The notes below the pieces were generated by a model that was given only the letters and a program-made list of their open reading frames with translations, had not been told where the DNA came from and ran no database searches. Shown here one piece after another: positions 1 through 9,207 of a DNA stretch of 63,389 nucleotides. Numbering within the stretch: the first letter of the stretch is position 1; every line of letters starts with the position of its first letter. The translations under genes and the position numbers were made by a program. Source of the DNA: Burkholderiaceae bacterium. Its GTDB lineage: Bacteria; Pseudomonadota; Gammaproteobacteria; Burkholderiales; Burkholderiaceae_C. Where the stretch lies: contig JAFEHU010000007.1 of the NCBI GenBank assembly GCA_017848435.1, forward strand, positions 1-63,389, read 5' to 3'.

Positions 1-1
1 G

Positions 2-229
2 TGGCGCCATGGCCATGTGTGGCTGCTGATCGCTGGCCCCGCCACGGTCGTGGTCGCTGGCCTGGTGACGGCATGGATTGCAGTGCGGCACCCAGACCCG
101 GTGCTGGCGGAGGACTACTACCAACGCGGCCTGCGCATCAACGACACACTGATCACCCGCAAGGCCATGGCGCCGGCCCTGCAGGGCCGAAACCACGCCG
201 TCACACCTTTGCCGGGCACCACCAAGTGA
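2..229 (+). CDS. fixH: FixH family protein, 3' part
   Basis: This is the C-terminal part of a FixH-type membrane protein; the reading frame is open to the left edge, so the start lies outside the window. The visible part begins with WRHGHVWLL, has one hydrophobic segment (IAGPATVVVAGLVTAWIAV), and continues with DPVLAEDYYQRG, the periplasmic motif typical of the family. FixH proteins help metallate or assemble cbb3 cytochrome oxidase. The neighbouring FNR and hemN genes fit a microaerobic respiration cluster. The stop overlaps the next start (GTGA). Confidence 0.75.
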   Translation, partial: WRHGHVWLLIAGPATVVVAGLVTAWIAVRHPDPVLAEDYYQRGLRINDTLITRKAMAPALQGRNHAVTPLPGTTK

Positions 230-486
230 ACCACGCCACCGACGCACGCTGGCCATTGCGCCTGCTGTGGCCCGCCTTTCTGAGCGCAGCCGTGCTGGAA
301 GCTGTGGTGTTCGCTGTGGTCGACCCGGCCTCGCTGCACTGGAACCACCACACACTGGACAGCTCACGGCAGGCGGTCTATGCCATCGGCTTCTTTGTGT
401 TCTGGGCCATCAGCTACGCGGGCCAATGGGCGGCCTGCCTGATCGTGCGTCCTGGCAAACCATCCAAGGCAACGCCCATGGCTTGA
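226..486 (+). CDS. small membrane protein downstream of fixH
   Basis: An 86-residue protein with two predicted membrane helices (about residues 10-32 and 48-70) and a short basic tail. The GTG start overlaps the fixH stop by four bases, which suggests translational coupling. Small two-helix proteins of this kind sit beside fixH in related bacteria, but I do not recognise a named family. A role near cbb3 oxidase assembly is inferred from position only. Confidence 0.6.
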   Translation: MNHATDARWPLRLLWPAFLSAAVLEAVVFAVVDPASLHWNHHTLDSSRQAVYAIGFFVFWAISYAGQWAACLIVRPGKPSKATPMA

Positions 487-551
487 GCCGCTCACACGGG
501 GCACCCAGGGTGTGCTGTAATTTGACGGAACTCCACCCGCCCTGCAGCACC

Positions 552-1616
552 GTGTCCCTTTCGTCCCTTTCCGACAGCCACGCCACCGCCCGGCTCGCCG
601 GATTGCTGGATTCGGCGATGGACGCCATCATCACGGTGGACGCGGCACAGACCATCGTGTTGTACAACCGCGCGGCTGGGCGGATCTTTGGCTGGCCAGC
701 CAAGGAAGTGCTGGGTCAGCCAATGGCGTTGCTGCTGCCAGAGCGCTTCCGCGACGGACACCACCGGCACATCAGCCAGTTCGCGTCCACTGGCGTGACC
801 AGCCGTCGCATGGGCGACGGTACCGTGATCCACGGTCGGCGGGCGGATGGCAGCGAGTTTCCGCTGGAAGCCTCGATCTCGCAGTTGCACACCGACGACG
901 GCCCGCTGTTCACCGTTATCCTGCGCGACGTGACCGAAAGGGTCCGCGCACAAGAGGAGCTGTCGGCCTTCGCAGCACAGGCGAACACCATCCGGGAGCA
1001 GGAGAAAACCCGTGTCGCCCGCGAACTGCACGACGAACTGGCCCAGTCACTCACCGCACTGAAGATGGACGCCATCTGGCTGCGCGACCACCTGCCAACC
1101 GGCCTGCCGGACATGGCCAGCAAACTCGACGACATGCTGGCCATGCTGGACGCCAGTGTGGCCGCCACCCGGCGCATTGCCGCCGACCTGCGGCCCCTGA
1201 TGCTGGACGACCTGGGTCTGGTGGCCGCCATCGAATGGCTGGCACAAAACTTCACCCAGCGCACCAAGGTACCTTGCCAGCTGCAGATGGACGACGCACT
1301 GGAATTGCACGAACCCTACGCCACCGCCGTGTTCCGCATCGTGCAAGAGTCGCTGGCCAACGTGGCCAAACATGCCAACGCCAGCACGGTCGTGGTGCAA
1401 CTTGACCGCACGCCCGGGCGCGTGGCTGTGGCGGTCCGCGACAACGGTGCCGGGTTCGACACCGAGGCCGCTCGCCCAGCCGCGTCACTGGGCTTGCTTG
1501 GCGTTCGTGAACGGGCGCAATTGCTCAAGGGCCATGCCACCATCACCAGTGCGCCCGGGGAGGGAACCACCGTGTCGGCCGAGTTGCCCGTGCGCGAATC
1601 GGGAGATGCCGCGTGA
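552..1616 (+). CDS. PAS sensor histidine kinase, NarX/HPK7-like
   Basis: A soluble sensor kinase of about 354 residues. A PAS domain occupies roughly residues 12-125 (DSAMDAIITVDA through FTVILRDVTERV). It is followed by a HisKA_3 dimerisation domain with the phospho-acceptor His at about residue 160 (ARELHDELAQS), and a HATPase domain with DNGAGFD and GLLGVRERA. No membrane segment is seen, so the signal is probably cytoplasmic, perhaps oxygen or redox. The GTG at 552 is chosen because the upstream in-frame extension runs antisense-like through the preceding gene. The stop overlaps the start of the cognate regulator. Confidence 0.8.
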   Translation: MSLSSLSDSHATARLAGLLDSAMDAIITVDAAQTIVLYNRAAGRIFGWPAKEVLGQPMALLLPERFRDGHHRHISQFASTGVTSRRMGDGTVIHGRRADGSEFPLEASISQLHTDDGPLFTVILRDVTERVRAQEELSAFAAQANTIREQEKTRVARELHDELAQSLTALKMDAIWLRDHLPTGLPDMASKLDDMLAMLDASVAATRRIAADLRPLMLDDLGLVAAIEWLAQNFTQRTKVPCQLQMDDALELHEPYATAVFRIVQESLANVAKHANASTVVVQLDRTPGRVAVAVRDNGAGFDTEAARPAASLGLLGVRERAQLLKGHATITSAPGEGTTVSAELPVRESGDAA

Positions 1617-2251
1617 TCCGCATCGTGATTGCTGACGACCACGCCATCGTGCGTGAGGGCCTGAAGCGCATCGTGGCAGCGGCCGACGACATGGTGGTGG
1701 TGAACGAAGCGGGTGACGGCAACCGTGTGATGGATTTGGTGCGCACCTGTGCGCTGGACGTGCTGGTGCTGGACCTGTCCATGCCCGGCCGCAGTGGCAT
1801 GGCGTTGATCAAGCAGGCCTGTACCGAACAGCCCGGCCTGCGCATCCTGGTGCTGAGCATGCACGAGGAACTGCAGTACGCGGTGCGCGCCATCAAGTCC
1901 GGTGCGCGTGGCTACCTGACCAAGGAGAGTGCGCCAGCACAGCTGGTACAGGCCATCCGCAAAGTGGCTTCCGGGGGCGCCTTCATCAGCGCCGAGGTGG
2001 CCGAGCAACTGGCACTCGGCGCCTTGCCAGGCGCACAGGGAACACCCCACGACACATTGTCAGACCGGGAATTTGAGGTTTTCCGCCGACTGGTGGACGG
2101 TGAGTCGGTGACGGCGATCGGCCAGGCGCTGTCGCTGTCGGTGAAAACCGTCAGCACCCACAAGGCGAACATGATGCACAAGCTGGGCCTGAGCAACACC
2201 ACCGAACTGGTGCGCTACGCCATGCGCCACGGCCTGACCGACAACCTCTGA
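1613..2251 (+). CDS. NarL/FixJ-type response regulator
   Basis: A 212-residue response regulator, the likely partner of the kinase just upstream (GTGA overlap). The receiver domain has the acidic pair (ADDH), phospho-acceptor Asp54 in VLDLSMPG, and the conserved Lys in YLTKE. The C-terminal LuxR-type HTH spans about residues 148-192 (LSDREFEVFRRL, VKTVSTHKANMMHKL). It should bind DNA when phosphorylated. Targets cannot be read from the sequence; the adjacent respiratory genes are candidates. Confidence 0.85.
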   Translation: MIRIVIADDHAIVREGLKRIVAAADDMVVVNEAGDGNRVMDLVRTCALDVLVLDLSMPGRSGMALIKQACTEQPGLRILVLSMHEELQYAVRAIKSGARGYLTKESAPAQLVQAIRKVASGGAFISAEVAEQLALGALPGAQGTPHDTLSDREFEVFRRLVDGESVTAIGQALSLSVKTVSTHKANMMHKLGLSNTTELVRYAMRHGLTDNL

Positions 2252-2282
2252 ACCCACAGGCCCGGCCCAGGGCCTGTTCACC

Positions 2283-2298
2283 CTAGGAGTTGTCCTAG
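2283..2298. promoter_or_regulatory. 16-bp perfect palindrome, possible operator
   Basis: The sequence CTAGGA-GTTG-TCCTAG forms 6-bp perfect arms around a 4-base centre. It lies about 30 bp after the regulator stop and 100 bp before the next gene. It could be a regulator binding site or a weak hairpin; no T-run follows, so a terminator is unlikely. Confidence 0.3.
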
Positions 2299-2398
2299 TC
2301 GCCACGGGTGCGCCGCCGAGCGTTCAATCAGACGCCCAGTGCCCGGGTATCAGCCTCCGCCGATGGCGGCAATGTCTCTGCGGCGAGACACTGCCTGC

Positions 2399-2794
2399 AT
2401 GCCCCAACACACCGATCCCATCACCGTTTTCCTGGTCGAAGACTCGGCAGCGGTGCGCAACCGCATCGCGGTGATGTTCACCCCGCCTACCGCCCAGGTG
2501 GTGGGGGCTGCGAACAGCCCTGCCGGCGCCATCGCTGGCATTCTGGCCCAACAACCCGACGTGGTGGTGCTCGATGCCCACTTGCAGGGCGGTACGGGCC
2601 TGGAGGTGTTACAGGCCATCCGGCCGCACTTGCCGGGCGTGGCTTTTGTGGTTTTCAGCAACAGTGCCGCCCCCCCTTACCGCAGCCGCTACATGGCTGC
2701 AGGCGCCGTCGATTTCCTCGACAAGTCCACCGAATCCAGCCGCCTCCCTGCTGCCGTGCAAGCGGCGGCACGCCGTCAACCCCTGTCGCACTGA
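2399..2794 (+). CDS. single-domain response regulator
   Basis: A 131-residue stand-alone receiver domain. Visible landmarks are the acidic pair in FLVEDSAAVRNR, phospho-acceptor Asp59 in VVVLDAHLQGG, and Lys in DFLDKSTE. There is no output domain, so it probably acts by phosphotransfer or protein contact. The ATG at 2399 places the first beta-strand at the usual distance; upstream ATGs in the same frame add unrelated sequence. It sits between a two-component pair and the fnr gene. Confidence 0.75.
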   Translation: MPQHTDPITVFLVEDSAAVRNRIAVMFTPPTAQVVGAANSPAGAIAGILAQQPDVVVLDAHLQGGTGLEVLQAIRPHLPGVAFVVFSNSAAPPYRSRYMAAGAVDFLDKSTESSRLPAAVQAAARRQPLSH

Positions 2795-2809
2795 CGCCGA
2801 AAGTCCACC

Positions 2810-3589
2810 ATGCCGACCGTTACCCCCCTCAGCGCCATACCCATTCAACCGATGCCACAGCCCCCTTCGGACACGTTGATCAGCCCCTTGCCGACCCTGT
2901 GCTCCAACTGCCATCTGCGTGACCTGTGTCTGCCTTGTGGCATGGGCGGGCAAGACCTCGATGCGCTGGATCGGCTGGGCTTCACACGGCGCGCGGTGAA
3001 AACCGGCCAAGCCCTGTACCGACAGGGCGAAGCTTTCCGCTACATCTACGCCGTGCGCAGCGGCACCTTCAAGTCCGACCTGACCCTGGCCGACGGGCGC
3101 GAGCAGGTCAGCGGCTTTCACATGGCGGGCGAGCTGATGGGGCTGGACGGCGTGGCCAGCGGACAGCATGCCAGCAGCGCCACTGCGCTGGAAAACACGG
3201 AGGTTTGCGCCATCCCGTACAGCCGGCTGATGGAGCTCGCGGCCAGCGGCAGTGGCTTGCAGCACGCGGTGGGGCGCCTGATGAGCCGCGAAATCGTGCG
3301 CGAGCACAGCCTCATGCTGCTGCTCGGCAGCATGAGCGCCGACGAGCGCTTGGCGGCCTTTTTGCTCAACCTGTCGCAACGGCTCAAAGCCCGCGGCTAT
3401 TCCCCGAGCGAGTTCCACCTGCGCATGTCACGGGCAGAGATCGGCAGTTACCTGGGCATGAAGCTGGAAACCGTCAGCCGCACCTTTTCGGCCTTCCAGC
3501 AACAGGGGCTGTTGGCAGTGGACAAGCGCCACATCCGCATCACCGACCTCGCTGGCCTGGCCCGCGCCTTCGAAATCCGCATGCACTGA
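2810..3589 (+). CDS. fnr: FNR/Anr oxygen-sensing transcription regulator
   Basis: A 259-residue Crp/Fnr-family activator. It has an N-terminal cysteine cluster (Cys31, 34, 40, 43) and a further Cys at about 133 (ENTEVCAIPY), the set that binds the oxygen-labile [4Fe-4S] cluster in FNR. A cyclic-nucleotide-like beta-roll follows, then a C-terminal HTH with the recognition helix region ETVSRTFSAFQ. The E..SR pattern is that of FNR proteins recognising TTGAT-N4-ATCAA. Such a box lies just downstream, in front of hemN. Confidence 0.9.
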   Translation: MPTVTPLSAIPIQPMPQPPSDTLISPLPTLCSNCHLRDLCLPCGMGGQDLDALDRLGFTRRAVKTGQALYRQGEAFRYIYAVRSGTFKSDLTLADGREQVSGFHMAGELMGLDGVASGQHASSATALENTEVCAIPYSRLMELAASGSGLQHAVGRLMSREIVREHSLMLLLGSMSADERLAAFLLNLSQRLKARGYSPSEFHLRMSRAEIGSYLGMKLETVSRTFSAFQQQGLLAVDKRHIRITDLAGLARAFEIRMH

Positions 3590-3609
3590 GCCACCGGCCG
3601 TGCTGCCAT

Positions 3610-3623
3610 TTGACGCACATCAA
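3610..3623 (+). promoter_or_regulatory. FNR box upstream of hemN
   Basis: TTGAC-GCAC-ATCAA differs from the FNR consensus TTGAT-N4-ATCAA at one position. Its centre is about 60 bp before the hemN start, which suits class II activation with a short leader. Regulation of hemN by FNR under low oxygen is known in other bacteria. Confidence 0.65.
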
Positions 3624-3675
3624 CACGCCCAGCGCCCGCCTGCGGCACAGTGGGATTGAACAAGGAACTTGTGGA

Positions 3676-5058
3676 ATGAACACCGTCTCGCCCGAATTGC
3701 TGCGCCGCCATGATGTGGCCGGCCCGCGCTACACCTCCTACCCCACCGCTGACCGCTTTGTTGAGGCCTTCACCAGCGATGTTTACCGCCACGTGCTGGC
3801 CCAGCGCAAACGCGGACCGGCAACCCATGCGCAACCACTGTCGTTGTACGTGCACGTGCCGTTCTGCGAATCGGTGTGCTACTACTGCGCCTGCAACAAG
3901 GTGGTCACCAAGCAACACGGTCGCGCCGCCGAATACCTCCGCCTGCTGGCACGCGAGGTGGCACTGCTCACCGAGCAACTGGGCACCGAGCAACCTGTGT
4001 CGCAGCTGCACCTGGGCGGCGGCACACCAACGTTCCTGAGCGACGATGAGTTGCGCTCGCTGATGGCCATGCTGCGCAAGAATTTTGCGCTGCAGTCGGG
4101 TGCCGAACTGGCCATTGAAGTGGACCCCCGAACGGTGGATGCCGGGCGCCTGCGCACGCTGGGCGACCTGGGCTTCAACCGGATCAGCTTCGGTGTGCAG
4201 GACTTTGACCCTGACGTGCAAGCGGCCGTCAACCGTGTACAGCCTGCCGGGCAGGTGTTTGCGCTGATGGCGGCCGCCCGCGCAATCGGCTTCACTTCGG
4301 TCAATGTCGACCTGATCTATGGTCTGCCGAGGCAAACCCCCGAATCTTTCGCCCGCACGCTGGCACAGGTGCAGCAGCTGCGCCCTGACCGCATTGCGCT
4401 GTACGCTTACGCCCACCTGCCCGAGCGCTTCAAGCCCCAGCGCCGCATCCATGTGGCCGAGTTACCGGCTGCGGTCGACAAGGTGGCCATGCTGCAACAG
4501 TCGCTGGCCGCCTTCCTGAGTGCAGGCTATGTGTACGTGGGCATGGACCACTTCGCGCTGCCCACCGATGAGCTCGCCGTCGCGAAGCGTGAAGCGCGTC
4601 TGCACCGCAACTTCCAGGGCTACACCACCCAGCCCGACGGCGACCTGATCGGCCTGGGGGTGTCGGCCATTGGCCGGGTGGGGGCCAGCTACAGCCAGAA
4701 CGCCAAGACACTGGCCGAGTACCGCGACCTGCTGGCACAAGGCCAGCTCCCGGTGGTCCGCGGTCTGGCGCTGAGCCGAGACGATCTGGCACGCCGCGCG
4801 GTGATCATGGCGCTGATGTGCCAGGGCCGGGTGACCTTTGAGACCATTGAAACCACCTGGCTGCTCGATTTCCGCAGCTACTTCAAGGCAGAGCTGACTC
4901 AGTTGAAAACACTGGCCGATGAAGGCTTGCTGGCCATGGAGGAAGACGGCCTGCAGGTCACCGCACAGGGCTGGTTCTTCGTGCGTGCCATCGCCATGGT
5001 GTTCGACAAACCGTTGCAAGCTGACCGCCACCGCGCCCACTTCTCGCGCATCCTTTGA
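3676..5058 (+). CDS. hemN: oxygen-independent coproporphyrinogen III dehydrogenase
   Basis: A 460-residue radical-SAM enzyme that decarboxylates coproporphyrinogen III to protoporphyrinogen IX for haem synthesis without oxygen. The [4Fe-4S] cysteines are in PFCESVCYYCACNK (Cys64, 68, 71, plus the HemN-typical Cys73). The GGGTPTFL motif that binds SAM and the C-terminal HemN domain are present. The ATG at 3676 starts at the conserved N-terminus (RYTSYPTA); a long upstream open frame overlaps fnr and is rejected. The FNR box and the adjacent fnr gene suggest anaerobic control. Confidence 0.93.
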   Translation: MNTVSPELLRRHDVAGPRYTSYPTADRFVEAFTSDVYRHVLAQRKRGPATHAQPLSLYVHVPFCESVCYYCACNKVVTKQHGRAAEYLRLLAREVALLTEQLGTEQPVSQLHLGGGTPTFLSDDELRSLMAMLRKNFALQSGAELAIEVDPRTVDAGRLRTLGDLGFNRISFGVQDFDPDVQAAVNRVQPAGQVFALMAAARAIGFTSVNVDLIYGLPRQTPESFARTLAQVQQLRPDRIALYAYAHLPERFKPQRRIHVAELPAAVDKVAMLQQSLAAFLSAGYVYVGMDHFALPTDELAVAKREARLHRNFQGYTTQPDGDLIGLGVSAIGRVGASYSQNAKTLAEYRDLLAQGQLPVVRGLALSRDDLARRAVIMALMCQGRVTFETIETTWLLDFRSYFKAELTQLKTLADEGLLAMEEDGLQVTAQGWFFVRAIAMVFDKPLQADRHRAHFSRIL

Positions 5059-5068
5059 GCGACGCCCC

Positions 5069-5752
5069 ATGTCCACCACCTTGGCACTCACTGGGCTGGT
5101 CATGGGTCTGGCCGGTGGTCCGCATTGCGCCACCATGTGTGGCATGGCCTGCGGCGGCGTGTTGCGCACCAGCCGCACTGCGCCACGTCGCGGCATGGCG
5201 CTGTTCCAAGGCGGGCGGCTGGCGGGCTACACGCTGGCTGGCATGGTGGTGGCTGAGGCGGGCCAGGGTCTGGCTTGGCTGGCCAGCCACACCACCGCTT
5301 TGCGACCGGCGTGGGTGATGCTGCACATGGCGGTACTGGCCTGGGGTTTGATGCTGCTGGCGCTGGCGCGGCAACCGGTGTGGCTGCAGTCAGCGGGTCG
5401 GATGGCCTGGCAACGCATGCGGCCACTGGCAGCATCCAACCGGGGTCTGGTGGCTGCCGGCGCATTGTGGGCCTTCATGCCCTGCGGCCTGCTGTATTCG
5501 GCCTTGCTGGTGGCCAGCCTGAGTGGCGACGCGCTGCGTGGCGGCGCAGTGATGGCCCTGTTTGCGGCAGGCAGCGGGCTGGCACTGGCACTCACGCCGT
5601 GGCTGATACAGCGCCTGCACACCCACGGTAACCGCTGGCGCGCTGACTGGGGCACCCGGCTGGCCGGGGCCTTGCTTGCCAGCAGCGCTGCATCGGCCTT
5701 GTGGGTGGACACGCAGCACCGAATTGCCGCCTGGTGCCTGGCATTGGTGTGA
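5069..5752 (+). CDS. TauE/SafE-like membrane protein (cytochrome/metal type)
   Basis: A 227-residue protein with about six membrane helices and an early GGPHCATMCGMACGG motif. This short subgroup of the TauE/SafE superfamily, with paired cysteines, is found beside cbb3-oxidase and hemN genes and is sometimes annotated as a cytochrome biogenesis or sulfite exporter protein. The start is 10 bp after hemN, so the two are probably co-transcribed. The exact substrate is unknown; copper or thiol handling is inferred from the cysteines and context. Confidence 0.7.
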   Translation: MSTTLALTGLVMGLAGGPHCATMCGMACGGVLRTSRTAPRRGMALFQGGRLAGYTLAGMVVAEAGQGLAWLASHTTALRPAWVMLHMAVLAWGLMLLALARQPVWLQSAGRMAWQRMRPLAASNRGLVAAGALWAFMPCGLLYSALLVASLSGDALRGGAVMALFAAGSGLALALTPWLIQRLHTHGNRWRADWGTRLAGALLASSAASALWVDTQHRIAAWCLALV

Positions 5753-5759
5753 CCGGGCT

Positions 5760-6860
5760 TTAGCCAGCTACCGTGACCGGCACCCGCTGGGCCAGCGCGC
5801 ACATCAGCTCGTAGCCCACAGTGCCCCCCGTCTGGGCCACCTCGTCAATCGACAGCACCGTGCCGTCGGCCGAACGCCCCCACAGCGTGACGTGGCTGCC
5901 ATGGGCACTGTCGGGCAACCCGGTCAGGTCCACCGCGAGCAGGTCCATGCTGACGCGGCCCACGGTGCGGGTGCGCTGCCCATCCACCAGCGCGGGCGTG
6001 CCGTGGGTGTTGGTGCCATGGCAGTGGCGCGGGTAGCCGTCGGCATAGCCGCAGGCCACCACACCGATGCGCATGGGACGGTCCGCCACAAAGCTGGAGC
6101 CGTAGCCCACACTGGCCCCCACCGCCAGGTTTTGCACGCCAACGATGCGCGAGGCCAGCGTCATGGTGGGCAACAGCCCCCACTGCGCAGCGGTGTGCTC
6201 GGGGAAATCGGTCGAGCTGCCGTACAGCACGATGCCGGGGCGTACCCAGTCGGCCGAGGCCGCTGCGTGCCGCAGCAGGCCAGCGCTGTTGCTGAGCGTG
6301 CGTTCGCCGGGCAAATCCGCCGTGGTGGCGTTGAACAGCGCCACCTGTTCGGCCACACCTTTGGGGCCGTCGGCGTCGCTGAAGTGGGTCATCAGGGAAA
6401 TCTCGTCCACCTGCGGCAGTGCGTTCAGCCGGGTCCAGGCCGAGCGGACGCTGTGGGGCGCAAAGCCAAGGCGGTTCATGCCGCTGTTCATCTTCAAAAA
6501 CACCCGGTGCGGCACCTGCGTCTTGTGCGTGGCCAGCAGGTCGATCTGCTCGGCGCAGTGCACCGTGTGCCAAAGGTCCAGCCGCGAACACAGCTCCAGG
6601 TCGCGCAACTCGAACACGCCTTCCAGCAGCAGGATCGGCCCACGCCAGCCGAGCTGGCGCACGCGCGCGGCTTCGTCCAGGTCGAGCAGCGCAAAGCCGT
6701 CAGCACCGCGCAGGCCGTCAAACACGCGCTCGATGCCATGGCCATAGGCGTTGGCCTTGACCACCGCCCACACACGGGCGTCGGGTGCGGCCTCGCGCAC
6801 CCGGGTCAGGTTGTGGCGCAGTGCGTCGGTGTGGATGGTGGCGTGTATCGGGCGGGGCAT
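5760..6860 (-). CDS. alr: alanine racemase
   Basis: A 366-residue PLP enzyme that makes D-alanine for peptidoglycan. The PLP lysine is Lys35 in [11 protein letters not shown], the second catalytic region is [10 protein letters not shown] with the active-site Tyr, and HFSDAD lies between them. Length is normal for Alr/DadX. The ATG at 6860 begins MPRPIHATI; the longer frame upstream lacks similarity. It is convergent with the preceding gene, with only 7 bp between stops, and divergent from lplT. Confidence 0.9.
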   Translation of the reverse strand: MPRPIHATIHTDALRHNLTRVREAAPDARVWAVVKANAYGHGIERVFDGLRGADGFALLDLDEAARVRQLGWRGPILLLEGVFELRDLELCSRLDLWHTVHCAEQIDLLATHKTQVPHRVFLKMNSGMNRLGFAPHSVRSAWTRLNALPQVDEISLMTHFSDADGPKGVAEQVALFNATTADLPGERTLSNSAGLLRHAAASADWVRPGIVLYGSSTDFPEHTAAQWGLLPTMTLASRIVGVQNLAVGASVGYGSSFVADRPMRIGVVACGYADGYPRHCHGTNTHGTPALVDGQRTRTVGRVSMDLLAVDLTGLPDSAHGSHVTLWGRSADGTVLSIDEVAQTGGTVGYELMCALAQRVPVTVAG

Positions 6861-7001
6861 GGGCAACAGATGGGCAGGAAGGGTACCGCGCAGAGTGAAG
6901 ATTGCGGCAGCACCGCCATGATATAACCCGCTGTCACACGGAGACAGCGTACCCCCAACCCAAGCACCAGCCGCACTGGTGCATGCGAGCATTCCCCCTC
7001 A

Positions 7002-8285
7002 ATGAAGCGCGGTTTTTACACCATCATGGCGGCCCAGTTCTTTTCGTCACTGGCCGACAACGCTTTGTTTGTGGCCGCGATTGAACTGATCCGCGCCAGC
7101 GGTGGCGCCGAATGGCAACGCGCCGCGCTGGTGCCGATGTTCGCGCTGTTCTACGTGGTGCTGGCACCGTTCGTGGGAGCCTTCGCCGACGCCTGGCCCA
7201 AAGGCCGTGTGATGTTCTTCAGCAACGCCATCAAGGTGGTGGGCTGCCTGCTGATGCTGTTCAGCGTGCACCCGCTGCTGGCCTATGCCATCGTTGGCCT
7301 GGGCGCCGCAGCGTACTCGCCGGCCAAGTACGGCATCCTGACCGAGCTGCTGCCGTCGTCGCAGCTGGTCAAGGCCAACGGCTGGATCGAGGGGCTGACC
7401 ATCGGCTCCATCATCCTGGGTGTGCTGCTCGGCGGGCAGCTGGTGGGCAACCGGGTGTCGTCTGCGCTGCTGTCAGTGGACTTGCCGTACATCGACACAC
7501 CGATCGATTCACCCGCCGAAGCCGCCATCTGCGTGCTGGTGTTCATCTACATTCTGGCCGCGTGGTTCAACACCCGCATCCCACTCACCGGCGTGGCGAT
7601 GCGCCCGATGCCGGCCAACAAACTGGCGCTGCTGGGTGACTTCTGGCAGTGCAACAACCGGCTCTGGCGCGACAAGCTGGGACAGATCTCGCTGGCCACC
7701 ACCACGCTGTTCTGGGGTGTGAGTGGCAACCTGCGCTACATCGTGTTGGCCTGGAGCGCCGCCGCGCTGGGTTACAGCACCACCCAGGCCTCCAGCCTGG
7801 TGGGTGTCGTGGCGGTGGGCACGGCGGTGGGTGCGATCGTGGCGTCGGTCAGGATGCGGCTGGACCAGGCCACCAGCGTGATGCCGCTGGGCATTGCCAT
7901 GGGCGTGCTGGTGATTGCCATGAACTTCATCAGCAACGTCTGGGTGGCGGCGCCTTTCCTGATTTTGCTGGGTGCGCTCGGCGGTTTTCTGGTGGTGCCC
8001 ATGAACGCCCTGCTGCAGCACCGTGGCCACAACCTGATGGGCGCCGGCCGCTCGATCGCCGTGCAGAACTTCAACGAGCAGGCCTGCATCCTGCTGCTGG
8101 GCGCGTTCTACAGCCTGTCCACCGGCCTGGGCATGTCGGCCTTTGGCGCCATCACCGCCTTCGGTCTGGTCGTCGCGGGCGTGATGTGGCTGATCAAGCG
8201 CTGGCATGCCAGCAACCTGGTCCACCACCGCGCCGAGATCGACCGCCTGCTGGACATCGCCCGCAGCGACAACAGCCATGGTTGA
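7002..8285 (+). CDS. lplT: lysophospholipid transporter of the MFS
   Basis: A 427-residue transporter with about 12 membrane helices. The N-terminus MKRGFYTIMAAQFFSSLADN and the conserved SPAKYGILTELLP segment are hallmarks of LplT, which flips lysophospholipids across the inner membrane for re-acylation. No acyltransferase domain is fused and no aas gene is adjacent. Its 3' end overlaps the next gene by 8 bp. Confidence 0.88.
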   Translation: MKRGFYTIMAAQFFSSLADNALFVAAIELIRASGGAEWQRAALVPMFALFYVVLAPFVGAFADAWPKGRVMFFSNAIKVVGCLLMLFSVHPLLAYAIVGLGAAAYSPAKYGILTELLPSSQLVKANGWIEGLTIGSIILGVLLGGQLVGNRVSSALLSVDLPYIDTPIDSPAEAAICVLVFIYILAAWFNTRIPLTGVAMRPMPANKLALLGDFWQCNNRLWRDKLGQISLATTTLFWGVSGNLRYIVLAWSAAALGYSTTQASSLVGVVAVGTAVGAIVASVRMRLDQATSVMPLGIAMGVLVIAMNFISNVWVAAPFLILLGALGGFLVVPMNALLQHRGHNLMGAGRSIAVQNFNEQACILLLGAFYSLSTGLGMSAFGAITAFGLVVAGVMWLIKRWHASNLVHHRAEIDRLLDIARSDNSHG

Positions 8286-9207
8286 CGGGCGTGCTGCGTC
8301 CCCACTTCTCCCGGTTACCGCCCTCACACTCAACGCCCTGATCTGGGGCTTGTCGTGGTGGCCTTTCCGTGCGCTCGACGCGCACGGCGTGCACGCGTTG
8401 TGGGCCACCGCGCTGGTGTTCTTGCTGGCCTTCTGCGTGGTCTGGCTGGCAGTGCGGGTCTGGCGGCCGGCGGCACTGCACGGCGCCCTCGCCAGTGGCG
8501 GGCTGTGGCTGCTGGCACTGGCCGCCGGCTTCACCAACGTCGGCTTCAACTGGGCCGTGACCACCGGCGACGTGGTGCGTGTTGTGCTGCTGTTCTACCT
8601 GATGCCCGCCTGGGTGGTGCTGCTGGCCTGGCCCTTGCTGGGTGAGCGTCCGCGCCTGGGCGCACTGCTGCGGCTCGCGCTGGCACTGGCGGGTGTGCTG
8701 CTGGTGCTGAAAACCCCCGACTCGCCCTGGCCCGTGCCCGACAGCCTGACCGACTGGCTGGCCCTGGCGGCCGGCCTGTGTTTTGCGCTCACCAACATCC
8801 TGCTGCGCCGCCTGCAGGGCACCACCGACGCCGCCCGCATGCTGGCCATGTTCGCCGGTGGCGCCGGGGTGGCGCTGGCCGTTGCGCTGATGGGCTGGCC
8901 CGGCGGCTGGGTGCCCCTGCCACCCGCGCCGGGTGCCGACTGGCTGGTCTGGGCGGTGGGCCTGGGCATCGCCTTTCTGGTGGGCAACATGGCCCTGCAG
9001 TACGGCGCGGCGCGGTTGCCCGCCAACACCAGCAGCCTGGTGATGCTGTCGGAGGTGGTGTTTGCCAGCCTGTCGGCCGTCTGGCTCGGTGCGGCCCAGC
9101 TGGAGGCGCGCACGCTGCTCGGTGGCGCGCTGATCGTGCTGGCGGCTTTGATGGCATCATGGGCACAAGCGACCCCAACGACCAAGACACAGGAGCGTGC
9201 CGAATGA
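8278..9207 (+). CDS. DMT-superfamily (EamA) exporter
   Basis: A 309-residue protein with about ten membrane helices in two EamA repeats. The first repeat includes NALIWGLSWWPFRAL and GFNWAVTTGDVVRV; the second ends with QYGAARLPANTSSLVMLSEVVFA, the usual EamA terminal signature. It probably exports amino acids or metabolites; the substrate is not evident. It overlaps lplT by 8 bp and the glutathione peroxidase gene by 4 bp (ATGA). Confidence 0.82.
   Translation: MVDGRAASPLLPVTALTLNALIWGLSWWPFRALDAHGVHALWATALVFLLAFCVVWLAVRVWRPAALHGALASGGLWLLALAAGFTNVGFNWAVTTGDVVRVVLLFYLMPAWVVLLAWPLLGERPRLGALLRLALALAGVLLVLKTPDSPWPVPDSLTDWLALAAGLCFALTNILLRRLQGTTDAARMLAMFAGGAGVALAVALMGWPGGWVPLPPAPGADWLVWAVGLGIAFLVGNMALQYGAARLPANTSSLVMLSEVVFASLSAVWLGAAQLEARTLLGGALIVLAALMASWAQATPTTKTQERAE

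Noticed and set aside
2926-3675. An extra 250 codons before hemN in the same frame
   Set aside because: It overlaps fnr in another frame and lies before the conserved HemN N-terminus, which has its own ATG and FNR box.
5676-6926. A 416-codon plus-strand open frame opposite alr
   Set aside because: Shadow of alanine racemase; composition is His/Gly/Arg-rich without domains.
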